DNA from: JBFWVR01 sp050246635
GTDB lineage: Bacteria; Acidobacteriota; Vicinamibacteria; Vicinamibacterales; UBA2999
Length of the DNA: 64,000 nucleotides
Direction: 5' to 3'
NCBI GenBank assembly: GCA_050246635.1
Contig: JBFWVR010000016.1
Span: 1-64,000 of the forward strand
In this document: positions 35,905 through 45,042 of the stretch, one piece after another
How positions within the stretch are numbered: position 1 is the stretch's first letter
Layout of the letters: the number at the start of each line of letters is the position of its first letter
Program-made: the position numbers and the translations under genes
The notes under the pieces: model-generated
What the model was told of the DNA's origin: nothing
The model's database searches: none
The model's input: the letters and a program-made list of their open reading frames with translations, nothing else

Positions 35905-37272
35905 GGACAGGAGGAACCCCGCGCCCACCGCGGCAATCGCCGGAACCCCCGCGGCCCGGCTTCCCTCCGCCACCACTGCCATGAGCACGGCTCCCATCGT
36001 GAGCACCACGGAGAAGCGCGTCCCGATCGTGAGGGTGAGCAGCCGCCGCGCGCCGAGCCAGAGCGCCGTGACGGCGCCGGTGAAGGCGAGCAGTGTGGCG
36101 GCGGCGGCGCCGACGAGACCCATCCGCGGGATGAGCACGAGGTTCAGCCCGAGGTTCAACACGGCGGCGCCGGCCCAGACCATCGCGACGAAACGCGTGC
36201 GGTGATGCATGAACAGGATCTGGACGACGAGCGTGCCCGCGCCGTACAGCACCGTGCTCACCAGCACGAACGGCGTGACGGCCGAGGCGGCGTCCGCGAT
36301 CGCCGGCGACGCGAAGACGGTGAGCACGTCGTGCGCCAGCAGCGCCGCGCCGAGGCTGGCACCCACGCCGACGAGCAGGAAGAGCTGCAGCCCGCGGACC
36401 AGCGTGGTCCGCACGGCCTCGGCTTCTCCCGCGTCGTGATACTTCGCAATCGTCGGCGTCAGCACGAGCGCGAACGGCACGATCAACATGTTCAACGCGC
36501 TGCCGAGCGCATAGGCGGGTGTGTACTGCCCGACCGCCGCGAGCCCGAGGTAGGCGGCGATGAGGTACCGATCGCTCGACTGCACCGACCAGTACGCCAG
36601 CCCGCTCAGCACCGTCGGCAGGCCGAAGGCGAGGTAGGCCCGCAGCAGCGCGGGCTCGGGTCGCCGTATCGGCAGCGTGCGCGCGACGGCCACGGCGAGG
36701 CCGAGGGTGCCGGCCACGCGCACGACGAGCAGCGCCGTCATGGCGCCGGTCAGGCCCCGTCCGGCAAGCGCCGCCATCGAGACCAGGCCGACCTCGCCCG
36801 CGAAGAGCAGCAGCGCGGTCACGGCGTAGGCGCGCATCTGGAGCCGTCCCCGCCACACGCTCAGCATGACGAGATTCAGGGCCTCGAGCCCGACCACCCA
36901 CACGAACAGCCCCAGCAGGGCGGGCGACGTGTGCAGCAGGTGCGCCAGCGGCACCCGCAGCAGGACGCCCACGCCGCCAAGCACGGCGGCCAGGCTGCCG
37001 ATGAGTGCCACGGCGCTCCATGTCCCTCGCGCGGCCGCGTCCGGCGTGGCCGACGCGAGGAACCGTCCCATCGCCGCCGGCAGGCCGAGCGCGAGGGCCG
37101 GCGCCAGCAGGCTCAGCGTCACGCCGTACTGCGCCCACTCGCCGAAGTCCTCGAGGCTGAACGTCCGGACGAGCAGCGGGATCAGGATGATCGAGCGCAG
37201 CGCGATCACCAGCTGGGCCACGGTGACGATCGAGAGTCCGCGCAGGAGCTCGCGAAAAGGATGCTGAGTCAC
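35857..37272 (-). CDS. Polysaccharide flippase (Wzx/MATE-like)
   Basis: A 471-residue polytopic inner-membrane protein with about 12-14 hydrophobic segments, of the polysaccharide_synt/MVF flippase superfamily. It would flip undecaprenyl-linked repeat units to the periplasm. Sequence features: FRELLRGLSIVTVAQLVIAL at the start, RTFSLEDFGEW, QSSDRYLIAAYLGLAAVGQY, typical of Wzx. It is the only minus-strand gene inside the 31-kb exopolysaccharide locus, convergent with pseI (48-bp overlap) and divergent from the next GT2 gene (50 bp apart). The start codon is GTG at 37272. Confidence 0.87.
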   Translation of the reverse strand: MTQHPFRELLRGLSIVTVAQLVIALRSIILIPLLVRTFSLEDFGEWAQYGVTLSLLAPALALGLPAAMGRFLASATPDAAARGTWSAVALIGSLAAVLGGVGVLLRVPLAHLLHTSPALLGLFVWVVGLEALNLVMLSVWRGRLQMRAYAVTALLLFAGEVGLVSMAALAGRGLTGAMTALLVVRVAGTLGLAVAVARTLPIRRPEPALLRAYLAFGLPTVLSGLAYWSVQSSDRYLIAAYLGLAAVGQYTPAYALGSALNMLIVPFALVLTPTIAKYHDAGEAEAVRTTLVRGLQLFLLVGVGASLGAALLAHDVLTVFASPAIADAASAVTPFVLVSTVLYGAGTLVVQILFMHHRTRFVAMVWAGAAVLNLGLNLVLIPRMGLVGAAAATLLAFTGAVTALWLGARRLLTLTIGTRFSVVLTMGAVLMAVVAEGSRAAGVPAIAAVGAGFLLSSALVFVLLRGRLALS

Positions 37273-37322
37273 GACGTGTCGATGGGCGGGACCGGCGCCG
37301 GGTCCGTGATGGGAACACGAGC

Positions 37323-38411
37323 GTGAACCCGCCGGCGGCGCGCCAGTCTACCATGCCGGCCGACGCGGTACCCGCGCGCCTGGTCACCATCCTCCTCCCG
37401 TGCCGCGACGAGAAGGCCTACATCCAGGCCTGCCTTGCGTCGATTCGGCAATGGGAGCTGGCCGGGTGGGATCTGGAGGTGCTGGTGCTCGACGGCATGT
37501 CGACCGACGGCACGCGCGACCTCGTGGCGGAGGCGGCGCGCCTCGACCCCCGGATCCGCCTCGTGGACAACGTCCGTCGCGACAAGCCGTCGGCCCTCAA
37601 TCTCGGCGTCGGCCTCGCCCGCGGCCGTTACGTGATGCGCCTCGATGCCCACGCGACGTACCCCGCCGACTACCTGGCCCGCTGCCTCGAAGTGGCGGAG
37701 GCGACAGGCGCGGACAACGTGGGTGGCGTCCTCGATGCCCGTGTCCACGACACGTCCTGGCAGGCCGCCGTGGTCCAGGCCCTGACGACGCACCGGTTCG
37801 GCGTCGGCGGATCGGCGTTCAGGACCGATGCGGCGGCGCCGCGGCCGGTGGACACCGTGCCTTTCGGGTTCTTCCCCGCGACGACCTTCCTCCGCTTCGG
37901 CGGCTTCGACGAACGCCTGATCCACTCGCAGGACTACGAGTTCAACCGGCGGATCACCAGGGGCGGCGGACAGATCTGGCTCGACCCGCGGATTCGTGTC
38001 TCCTACTTCAACCAGCACCGGCTGTGGCCGTTCTACCGCAAGGTCCTGTTCCGCGACGGACCCTGGAACCCGTGGATGTGGTACGTCGCGCCGTATGCCT
38101 TCCGCTGGCGCCATGCCGTGCCGCTCGTGTTCGTCGTGGCCGTGTTGATCGCCCCCTTCGCCGTCGCGCACCCGCTCGGGCGCGCCATCGTCCTCGCGGT
38201 CGCGGCGGCCTATGCCGTCGCGGCGATCGTGGCGGCGGCCCAGCAGGCGCGCCGCTTCGGTCGGTGGTGGCTGGTCGCCGCGCTGCCGCCCGCGTTTCTC
38301 GCGTATCACGTGTCCTATGGGCTGGGCAGCCTCGCCGCGAGCCTGGCGCTGGCCGTCGGGCTGGCGCCGGTGCAGCGCACCGCGACGCCGGCGGCGGGAG
38401 GCAGCCGATGA
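37323..38411 (+). CDS. Membrane glycosyltransferase family 2
   Basis: A 362-residue glycosyltransferase. The GT-A domain (about residues 18-240) has VTILLPCRDEKAYIQACL, LVLDGMSTDGT, MRLDAHATYP and the acceptor-side SQDYEFNRRI; two or three hydrophobic segments follow (about 260-340), so it is membrane-attached. The GTG at 37323 is the longest start; the ATG at 37353 (MPADAV) is equally plausible as the domain starts after it. Divergent from the flippase gene, so a second promoter in the 50-bp gap is expected, although none is obvious. Confidence 0.84.
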   Translation: MNPPAARQSTMPADAVPARLVTILLPCRDEKAYIQACLASIRQWELAGWDLEVLVLDGMSTDGTRDLVAEAARLDPRIRLVDNVRRDKPSALNLGVGLARGRYVMRLDAHATYPADYLARCLEVAEATGADNVGGVLDARVHDTSWQAAVVQALTTHRFGVGGSAFRTDAAAPRPVDTVPFGFFPATTFLRFGGFDERLIHSQDYEFNRRITRGGGQIWLDPRIRVSYFNQHRLWPFYRKVLFRDGPWNPWMWYVAPYAFRWRHAVPLVFVVAVLIAPFAVAHPLGRAIVLAVAAAYAVAAIVAAAQQARRFGRWWLVAALPPAFLAYHVSYGLGSLAASLALAVGLAPVQRTATPAAGGSR

Positions 38412-39196
38412 GCGGCACGCCCCGTCTTCGGCTGGCGGCGTTCGCCTACCACGACGTGGCCGACGATCCGAGCACGTCCGGCCTCCAGCGCCCGACCGCC
38501 GTGTCCTACAAGCTGCCGGTCGCGCTCTTCCGGGCACACCTCGACGCCATCGCCGCGAGCGGGCAGCCGGTCGGGCAGCCCGTGACGGCGCTCGAACCTG
38601 ACGCGGACGCGTCCCACGTCGTGCTGACGTTCGACGATGGGGGCCGGTCGGCGCTGGCGGTGGCCGAGGAGCTGTCGCGACGCGGGTGGGCCGGTCACTT
38701 CCTGATCGTGAGTGACCGTATCGGCACGCCCGGCTTCGTGGCGCCGGCGGACCTGCGCCACCTCGTCGAGACGGGCCACGTCGTCGGGTCGCACTCGCGG
38801 ACGCATCCCGACGTCTTCAGCGCCGAGTCGGAGGCCCGCATGCGCGAGGAGTGGCGCGCCAGCCGGGCCCGCATCGAGGACATCACCGGCGCGCCCTGCG
38901 TTGTCGCGTCCGTGCCAGGCGGCGACTCGTCGCCGCTGGTGGTGGGCACGGCCGCGGAGGCGGGTATCCGGGTGCTCTTCACGTCGGAGCCGGAGGTCCG
39001 GCCGCAGTGGGCCGGCGACTGTCTCGTGGTCGGCCGGATGAGCCCGCGGCAGCGGACCCCGGCCCGCCGGATTGGCGAGCTGGCGAGCTTCCGCGGCTGG
39101 GATCGCGAGCTGCGGCAGCGCCGGCTCAAGCTGTTCGCCCGGCGGCTGGTGTTCCCGCTCTACCGGCGATGGTCACACAGCCTCCCACGGGGATGA
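38408..39196 (+). CDS. Polysaccharide deacetylase (NodB domain)
   Basis: A 262-residue carbohydrate esterase family 4-type protein. The metal-site motifs are VVLTFDDGGRS (Asp-Asp) and VGSHSRTHPD (H-x3-H), the standard NodB motif 1 and 2. No signal peptide is present, so it acts in the cytoplasm, presumably removing an acetyl group from a nucleotide- or lipid-linked amino sugar. It starts at an ATGA junction and is followed by a formyltransferase-like gene; a deacetylate-then-reacylate order is an attractive inference. Confidence 0.84.
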   Translation: MSGTPRLRLAAFAYHDVADDPSTSGLQRPTAVSYKLPVALFRAHLDAIAASGQPVGQPVTALEPDADASHVVLTFDDGGRSALAVAEELSRRGWAGHFLIVSDRIGTPGFVAPADLRHLVETGHVVGSHSRTHPDVFSAESEARMREEWRASRARIEDITGAPCVVASVPGGDSSPLVVGTAAEAGIRVLFTSEPEVRPQWAGDCLVVGRMSPRQRTPARRIGELASFRGWDRELRQRRLKLFARRLVFPLYRRWSHSLPRG

Positions 39197-39987
39197 CACG
39201 CCACCGCGTCGTCATCCTCTGCGACGGGGGCGTGATGCATCGCAACACGTGCGCGACGATCATCCGCTCCGGTGCCAACGTGGTGGCGCTCTGTGTCAGC
39301 GGCCAGCGCACGCGTCGCGCGAGGCTGGCCTACGTGTGGCGGCGGGTGCGGCGGAAGGGCGCGACCTACGTGGCCTCGCAGGTGGCGGCGCGCCTGCTGC
39401 ACGACGTCGTCCACGCGGGACACGACGCGCGGATGCTCGGGAGCCTCGTGGACGTGGCGGCGAACGAGGCCACGATTCGCGACTGGCCGGGCGAAGTGAT
39501 CCGGGTGGGCGACTTCAGCAGCCCCGACGTGGAGGCCCGCATCGCGGCCCTCGACCCGGACGTGCTCGTGGTGCACAGCGGCGCGATCATTCCCGCCGGC
39601 ATCCTGCGCCTGCCCCGGACGCGCCTGACGATTGGCGGGCATCCGGGGCTGACGCCGCGTTACCGCGGATCGCATTCGGCGTTCTGGGCCCTCGCGGCCG
39701 GCCGCCCGCATGACGTGGGGTGCACCGTGTTCCTTCTCGACGAAGGCATCGACACCGGCGGCATCGTCGCGCAGGCCCGCATACCCGTGACACCGGACGA
39801 CAGCTTCATGACGCTCGGCTGGAAGGGGATGGCCATCGAGGCGGAGATCCAGGCCCGCTTGATCGCGCAGCTGGACGCCGGCCTGCCGCCGGCGGCGGCG
39901 GCCGAACCGGTGCCGCCGGGTTCGTACTTCGACAACCCGTGCCTGTCCGACTACCTGCGCTATCGCCGCGAGGCCCCGTGCCGATGA
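39193..39987 (+). CDS. Formyltransferase-like protein lacking the catalytic Asn
   Basis: A 264-residue protein with a formyl_trans_N-like core: TIGGHPGLTPRYRGSHSAFW followed by CTVFLLDEGIDTGGIVAQ. The His and Asp of the catalytic triad are present, but the Asn two residues before the His (N-x-H) is Gly here (GGH), so classic formyl transfer may be impaired or the chemistry altered. The start at 39193 (ATGA junction) is preferred over an ATG at 39169. It lies between the NodB deacetylase and the phosphoglycosyl transferase. It could be a folate-dependent or acyl-transfer variant; function uncertain. Confidence 0.68.
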   Translation: MTRHRVVILCDGGVMHRNTCATIIRSGANVVALCVSGQRTRRARLAYVWRRVRRKGATYVASQVAARLLHDVVHAGHDARMLGSLVDVAANEATIRDWPGEVIRVGDFSSPDVEARIAALDPDVLVVHSGAIIPAGILRLPRTRLTIGGHPGLTPRYRGSHSAFWALAAGRPHDVGCTVFLLDEGIDTGGIVAQARIPVTPDDSFMTLGWKGMAIEAEIQARLIAQLDAGLPPAAAAEPVPPGSYFDNPCLSDYLRYRREAPCR

Positions 39988-40637
39988 CCACGCCGGCGCG
40001 CGGCGCCCTGTCGAAGCGATTGGTCGACCTCGGCCTGTCGGCCGTCCTCCTGATCGCCCTCGCGCCAGTCCTGGCGGCGGTTGCCGTCGCGGTCGCCACC
40101 ACCGGCCCGGTGCTCTACGGCGGCGAACGGGTCGGGCTCGGCGGCCGGCGGTTCCGCATGTGGAAGTTCCGCACCATGGTGGTCGGCGCCGATCGGCTCG
40201 GCGGATCATCGACGGCCAGCGACGATGCGCGGCTGACGGGGCTGGGCCGGTGGCTGCGCCGGTTCAAGGCCGACGAGCTGCCGCAGCTCTGGAACGTGCT
40301 GGTCGGGGACATGAGTTTCGTCGGGCCGCGGCCGCAGGTGCCGTGGGCGGTCGAGCGCTACTCGGACGAGGAGCGGATCCTGCTGACGGTGCGGCCGGGC
40401 ATCACCGATCCGGCGTCCTTGCGTTTTTCGAACGAGGGGGAGATCCTTCGGGGGCACCCGGATCCGGACCGCGCCTATTTCGAGCTCATTCACCCCGAGA
40501 AGATGCGACTCTCCATCGATTACGTGCGCAGCCGGACCCTGGCCGGAGACCTGCGCCTCATCGCGGCGACGGTGGGCGCCGCGCTCGGGCGTGCCCCGGC
40601 GCGGCCCGGCGCCGGTCCCGTGAGCCGCCCGTCATGA
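39984..40637 (+). CDS. Phosphoglycosyl transferase (bacterial sugar transferase)
   Basis: A 217-residue monotopic initiating transferase (PF02397, PglC/WcaJ C-terminal type). A hydrophobic N-terminal reentrant helix (LGLSAVLLIALAPVLAAVAV) is followed by RMWKFRTM, LRRFKADELPQLWNVL and GDMSFVGPRPQVP, the family signatures with the catalytic Asp-Glu. It would transfer a phospho-sugar from UDP-sugar to undecaprenyl phosphate, starting the repeat unit. It lacks the long four-helix N-terminal extension of WbaP/WcaJ. ATGA junctions on both sides. Confidence 0.92.
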   Translation: MTTPARGALSKRLVDLGLSAVLLIALAPVLAAVAVAVATTGPVLYGGERVGLGGRRFRMWKFRTMVVGADRLGGSSTASDDARLTGLGRWLRRFKADELPQLWNVLVGDMSFVGPRPQVPWAVERYSDEERILLTVRPGITDPASLRFSNEGEILRGHPDPDRAYFELIHPEKMRLSIDYVRSRTLAGDLRLIAATVGAALGRAPARPGAGPVSRPS

Positions 40638-41365
40638 AGCCCCTGCGCACGCCCGCCGAGTCCCAGGTCGGGCCCGCCCTCGCGGCGGCCTTCGAGTCGA
40701 GTCCCGACACGGTCGAGGCGCGGCTCGAGACCTTCCCCCGCTACGCGCGCCGCAAGACGATCACGCGCTTCATCACGCTCTACGAGCTGTTCAAGCTCGC
40801 GGTGCCCGTGAAGGGGTCGGTGGTCGAGTGCGGGGTGTTCCGCGGGTTCGGGTTGATGACGTGGGCGCATCTCAGCGCCGTGATCGAGCCCGCCAACCTG
40901 ACGCGGCGCATCTACGGCTTCGACTCCTTCGCGGGGTTTCCCGCGGTGGCGCCCGAGGACGCCAACAGCCGGCTGACCCCCGAACCGGGCGGCCTGCGCG
41001 CCGACTCCCATAACGAGCTCACGCGGCTCGTCGAGATCTACGACCAGGACCGGTTCCTCGGTCACATCGACAAGGTGCACCTGATCAAGGGCGACCTCGT
41101 CGAGACCGTGCCCCGGTTCGTGGAGGAGCATCCGCACCTCGTGGTGAGCCTGCTGTTCCTCGACGTCGATCTCTACGAGCCGACGAAGGCCGCGCTCACG
41201 CACTTCCTGCCCCGCATGCCGAAGGGCGCCATCCTCGCGTTCGATCAGCTCGACAACCCGATCTGGCCCGGCGAGACCCGCGCGCTGCTCGAGACCGCCG
41301 GCATGCGCGATCTCGAGCTGCGGCGATTCGACTGGGATCCGTACGTCGGGTACGCGGTGCTGTAA
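40634..41365 (+). CDS. TylF-type sugar O-methyltransferase
   Basis: A 243-residue SAM-dependent methyltransferase related to TylF/MycF macrocin O-methyltransferases. The SAM site is VVECGVFRGFGLMTW followed by IYGFDSFAGFP, and the metal/catalytic segment is LLFLDVDLYEPTKAAL with FDQLDNPIWPGE. It probably O-methylates a deoxysugar hydroxyl in the repeat unit. It ends 3 bp before the transketolase gene. Confidence 0.82.
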   Translation: MKPLRTPAESQVGPALAAAFESSPDTVEARLETFPRYARRKTITRFITLYELFKLAVPVKGSVVECGVFRGFGLMTWAHLSAVIEPANLTRRIYGFDSFAGFPAVAPEDANSRLTPEPGGLRADSHNELTRLVEIYDQDRFLGHIDKVHLIKGDLVETVPRFVEEHPHLVVSLLFLDVDLYEPTKAALTHFLPRMPKGAILAFDQLDNPIWPGETRALLETAGMRDLELRRFDWDPYVGYAVL

Positions 41366-41368
41366 GGC

Positions 41369-42220
41369 ATGACGGACGCCAGCTCCCCGCTGCCCACCGA
41401 CGACCCCGACGTGCTCCGCGCGCTGGCCCGGCGCCTGCGCGTGCAGGTGGTCCGGATGACCGCGCGGGCGAGGAGCTCGCATGTCGGCGGCGGCCTGTCG
41501 ATGGCCGACCTCCTGGCCGTGCTCTACGGCAGCGTGCTCCGCGTGGATCCGGCCCGGCCCGACTGGCCGGACCGCGACCGCTTCATCCTCAGCAAGGGCC
41601 ACGCGTGCGCGGGGTTGTACGCCGCGCTGGCCGAGCGTGGGTTTCTCCACCACGACGACCTGGAGACCTTCTACGCCGACGGGTCGGCGCTGGCCGGGCA
41701 TGTGACGCAGAACGGCGTGCCCGGCGTCGAGTACTCGACGGGATCGCTGGGACACGGGCTGCCGGTGGCCTGCGGCATGGCCCTGGCCGGGCGCGCCCCC
41801 GGGGCTCGGTTCCGGGTCTTCGCGCTGCTCAGTGACGGCGAGCTCGACGAGGGGTCGAACTGGGAGGCGGCGCTCTTCGCGGGGCACCATCGGCTGTCGA
41901 ACCTGACCGCGATCGTCGACTACAACCGCGTGCAGAGCCTGGGGGCGACCTCGGAAGTGCTGGATCTCGATCCGCTCGGCGCCAAGTGGGCGGCCTTCGG
42001 CTGGCAGGTCGTGGAGCTGGACGGCCACGACGTGCCGGCGGTGCACGCCGCGTTGTCGGCGGTGCCGGCCGCGCCCGACAGGCCGACCTGCGTGATTGCC
42101 CACACGGTCAAGGGCAAGGGCGTCAGCTTCATGGAGCACGCGCTGCTCTGGCACTACCGCTCGCCGGCTGGCGACGAGCTTGCCGCCGCGCTGGCCGAGC
42201 TGGGGGAGCCGGGACCGTGA
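41369..42220 (+). CDS. Transketolase N-terminal (ThDP-binding) subunit
   Basis: A 283-residue transketolase N-domain protein. It binds thiamine diphosphate: SSHVGGGLSMADLLAVLY, SKGHACAGLYAAL, YSTGSLGHGLPVACGMA and the metal motif LLSDGELDEGSNWEA (G-D-G type, here S-D-G-E-L-D) are visible. The C-terminal half of the enzyme is a separate gene that starts at the GTGA overlap with this stop. Split transketolases in polysaccharide loci transfer a ketol unit to make unusual sugar precursors; the substrate is unknown. Confidence 0.9.
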   Translation: MTDASSPLPTDDPDVLRALARRLRVQVVRMTARARSSHVGGGLSMADLLAVLYGSVLRVDPARPDWPDRDRFILSKGHACAGLYAALAERGFLHHDDLETFYADGSALAGHVTQNGVPGVEYSTGSLGHGLPVACGMALAGRAPGARFRVFALLSDGELDEGSNWEAALFAGHHRLSNLTAIVDYNRVQSLGATSEVLDLDPLGAKWAAFGWQVVELDGHDVPAVHAALSAVPAAPDRPTCVIAHTVKGKGVSFMEHALLWHYRSPAGDELAAALAELGEPGP

Positions 42221-43155
42221 GGACCGCATTCATCGAGACGCTCACGGCTCTGGCCGCGCGCGACCCGCGCATCATGCTGGTGACCGGGGACCTCGGCTTC
42301 GGCGTCGTGCAGGAGTTCGCCCGCGCCTACCCGTCGCAGTTCCTGAACGCCGGCGTCGCCGAGCAGAACATGACCGGTGTCGCCACCGGCCTGGCCCTCA
42401 GCGGCCGCATCGTCTTCACCTACTCCATCGCGAACTTCCCGACGTTGCGCTGCCTCGAGCAGATCCGCAACGGCCCCTGCTACCACAACGCCAATGTCAA
42501 GGTCGTGTCCGTGGGCGGAGGCCTGACCTACGGGTCGCTCGGCATGTCGCACCACGCGACCGAGGACCTCGCGATCATGCGCGCGTTGCCGAACCTCACG
42601 GTCGTCGCGCCGGGCGATCCCGCCGAGACGCGTGGCGCGGTGGAGGCGCTCGTCCGGCTCGACGGCCCGGCGTACCTGCGGCTCGGCCGCGCCGGTGAGC
42701 CCGCGGTGCACACGGCCACCGTGCACTTCGAGCTGGGCCGGGCGATCAGGCTGACGCAGGGACGGGACGTCGCCCTGATCAGCACCGGCGGCATGCTCGC
42801 CACCGCCCGCCGCGTCGCCGACGCGCTTGCCGTGGAAGGTGTGGGCTGCCGCCTGCTGAGCATGCACACCGTGAAGCCCCTCGACCACGCGGCCATCGTC
42901 TCGGCGGCGACGGACACGCGCCTGGTGGTCACGATCGAGGAGCACAGCATCGACGGTGGCCTCGGCGGCGCCGTCGCGGAAGTCATGGCCGAGATCCCCG
43001 AGCGCACGGCGCCACTCCGGCGGGTGGGCCTGCCGTCGGCCTTTGCGTCGCGCGCGGGATCCCGCGACTACCTCGCGGGACAGTTCGGCCTCACCAGCGA
43101 GGCGATCACCGCCTACGTGCGGAGCGCGCTGGAGCGCACCGCGTCCCCGGCCTGA
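42217..43155 (+). CDS. Transketolase C-terminal (pyrimidine/ C-) subunit
   Basis: A 312-residue protein with the transketolase pyrimidine-binding domain (LVTGDLGFGVVQEF, NAGVAEQNMTGVATGLAL with the catalytic Glu) and a C-terminal domain (ALISTGGMLATARRVADAL, VTIEEHSIDGGLGGAVAEVM). It pairs with the gene before it to form the full enzyme. GTG start overlaps the upstream stop. The pair is followed by a DegT aminotransferase, which could act on the same sugar. Confidence 0.9.
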   Translation: MRTAFIETLTALAARDPRIMLVTGDLGFGVVQEFARAYPSQFLNAGVAEQNMTGVATGLALSGRIVFTYSIANFPTLRCLEQIRNGPCYHNANVKVVSVGGGLTYGSLGMSHHATEDLAIMRALPNLTVVAPGDPAETRGAVEALVRLDGPAYLRLGRAGEPAVHTATVHFELGRAIRLTQGRDVALISTGGMLATARRVADALAVEGVGCRLLSMHTVKPLDHAAIVSAATDTRLVVTIEEHSIDGGLGGAVAEVMAEIPERTAPLRRVGLPSAFASRAGSRDYLAGQFGLTSEAITAYVRSALERTASPA

Positions 43156-43172
43156 GAGGAAAGGACCCCGTC

Positions 43173-44276
43173 GTGTACCGCGTCCGGTTCGTCAACCCAC
43201 AGGAGCATTACCACCGGCTCAAGCCCGAGATCGATCACGCCCTCACCGACACGCTCGAGCGGGGTGATCTCGTCCTGCGGCAGCAGCTCAGGGATTTCGA
43301 GGCGCACCTCGCCGATTACGTCGGCGTGAAGTACGCGGTGGGCCTCAACAGCGGCTACCACGCCCTGCACTTCGCCCTGCTCGCGACCGGGGTCGGGCCC
43401 GGCGACGAGGTCATCACGCCCGGCCACACCTTCGTCGCGACCGTCTCCGCCATCGTGCACACCGGCGCCACGCCGGTCCTCGCGGACGTCGGAGACGATT
43501 TCAACCTCGACATGGATGATGTCGAGCGGCGCATCACGGAGCGGACGAAGGTGCTGCTGCCTGTGCACCTGAACGGCCGCATGTGCGACATGGACCGGCT
43601 GATGCGGCTGGCCGATCGCCACGGCCTGACGGTCGTGGAGGACGCGGCACAGGCGCTGGGCGCGACCTTCGACGGGCGGATGGGCGGGGCCTTCGGCCTT
43701 GCCGGCTGCTTCAGCTTCTATCCGTTCAAGGCGCTTGGCGCCCTTGGCGACGGCGGCGCCCTGACGACGAACGATCCGGACGTGGCGCAGATGGCGAGGC
43801 GACTGCGCTACAACGGCGAGGACCGGGAGACCGGCGAGTACCACTACCACGGCTACACGGCGCTGCTCGACAACATCCACGCCGCGGTGCTGGACGTGAA
43901 GCTCCGCTACCTGCCGGGCTGGATCGAACACCGGCGCACGATCGCCGCGCGGTATCGCGCCGGGCTCGAGGGCGTCGGCGACCTCGTGCTGCCGCACTTC
44001 GAGCAGGGCCGGTACCACGACAGCTTCCAGAACTACGTGATCCGGACGTCGCGGCGCGACGAGCTGCGTGAGTACCTCAGGGACCAGGGGGTCGAGACGC
44101 TGGTGCACTGGGCGCGCCCCATGTGGAAGCATCCCGGACTCCAGCTGCCGGACCCCGGCCTGCCGATGACCGAGCGCATCTGCCGCGAGGTCATCTCGCT
44201 GCCGATGAGCGCCGAGACCAGCGACCAGGACGTCGATATCGCCGTCGAGGTCCTGCGTGCCTTCTTCGCCCGCTAG
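43173..44276 (+). CDS. DegT/DnrJ/EryC1 aminotransferase
   Basis: A 367-residue PLP-dependent sugar aminotransferase. The PLP Lys186 lies in CFSFYPFKALGALGDGGAL, the N-terminal half has AVGLNSGYHALHFALLATG and the PLP-stacking region GHTFVATVSAIVHTGA. It installs an amino group on a 3- or 4-keto sugar nucleotide. An AGGAAAGGA site precedes the GTG start at 43173. A second aminotransferase in this locus (PseC) is only distantly similar, so it serves a different sugar. Confidence 0.89.
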   Translation: MYRVRFVNPQEHYHRLKPEIDHALTDTLERGDLVLRQQLRDFEAHLADYVGVKYAVGLNSGYHALHFALLATGVGPGDEVITPGHTFVATVSAIVHTGATPVLADVGDDFNLDMDDVERRITERTKVLLPVHLNGRMCDMDRLMRLADRHGLTVVEDAAQALGATFDGRMGGAFGLAGCFSFYPFKALGALGDGGALTTNDPDVAQMARRLRYNGEDRETGEYHYHGYTALLDNIHAAVLDVKLRYLPGWIEHRRTIAARYRAGLEGVGDLVLPHFEQGRYHDSFQNYVIRTSRRDELREYLRDQGVETLVHWARPMWKHPGLQLPDPGLPMTERICREVISLPMSAETSDQDVDIAVEVLRAFFAR

Positions 44277-45042
44277 CATCCGCGACTACACCGGCGTCAC
44301 CGAGACGCCGGGCACGCGCATCACGCGCGACGCGGCCCGCATGGCGGTGTCGCGCTACGAGGTGGCGCGGCGCCTTGCCGCCGGGCGCCGCGTCCTGGAG
44401 ATTGCCTGCGGCGCCGGCCAGGGCCTCGGGTACGTCGGCGCCGACGCGGCGTGGATCTGCGGCGGTGACATCACGAGCGGCCTGCTGCGGCAGGCCGCCG
44501 CGCACTACGGGTCGCGTGTCCCGCTGGTCCAGTTCGACGCGCATGCGTTGCCCTTCGCCGGCGGCGCCTTCGACGTCGTCCAGGTGCACGAGGCGATCTA
44601 CTACATGGCCGATCCAGAGACGGTGTTCGCCGAGGCGCACCGGGTGCTGGCGCCGGGTGGTGCGCTCGTCATCTCGTCGATCAACCCGGCGTGGGCCGAC
44701 TTCAACCCGAGCCCGCACGCCACCGGCTATCTCGACGCCCGTGGCCTGGCCGAGGCCCTCGGGCGGCAGTTCGCCCGCGTGGATCTCCGCTTCGGGTTCC
44801 CGGTCACCGGGACCGGCGCGGCCGGCGGGCTGGTGTCGGTGCTCAAGCGCGCCGCGGTGCGCCTGGGCCTCGTGCCGAAGACCATGAAAGGCAAACGCCT
44901 GCTCAAGCGCGTCTTCCTCGGGCCGCTGCTGCCGGCGCCCGCGGAGCTCACGCAGACGCTCGCGCCCGTGGACGAGCCGGTGGACGCACCACTCGATCAC
45001 GCTGCCACGTTCCGCATCCTCTACGCCGTCGCCCACCGATGA
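44257..45042 (+). CDS. SAM-dependent methyltransferase
   Basis: A 261-residue class I methyltransferase (Methyltransf_11-like). Motif I is VLEIACGAGQGLGYVG, motif post-I GGDITSGLLRQA, and the later FDVVQVHEAIYYMADPE and HRVLAPGGALVISS are typical. The GTG at 44257 overlaps the aminotransferase gene by 20 bp. Probably methylates a sugar or a lipid-linked intermediate; not assigned. Confidence 0.85.
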   Translation: MPSSPASIRDYTGVTETPGTRITRDAARMAVSRYEVARRLAAGRRVLEIACGAGQGLGYVGADAAWICGGDITSGLLRQAAAHYGSRVPLVQFDAHALPFAGGAFDVVQVHEAIYYMADPETVFAEAHRVLAPGGALVISSINPAWADFNPSPHATGYLDARGLAEALGRQFARVDLRFGFPVTGTGAAGGLVSVLKRAAVRLGLVPKTMKGKRLLKRVFLGPLLPAPAELTQTLAPVDEPVDAPLDHAATFRILYAVAHR

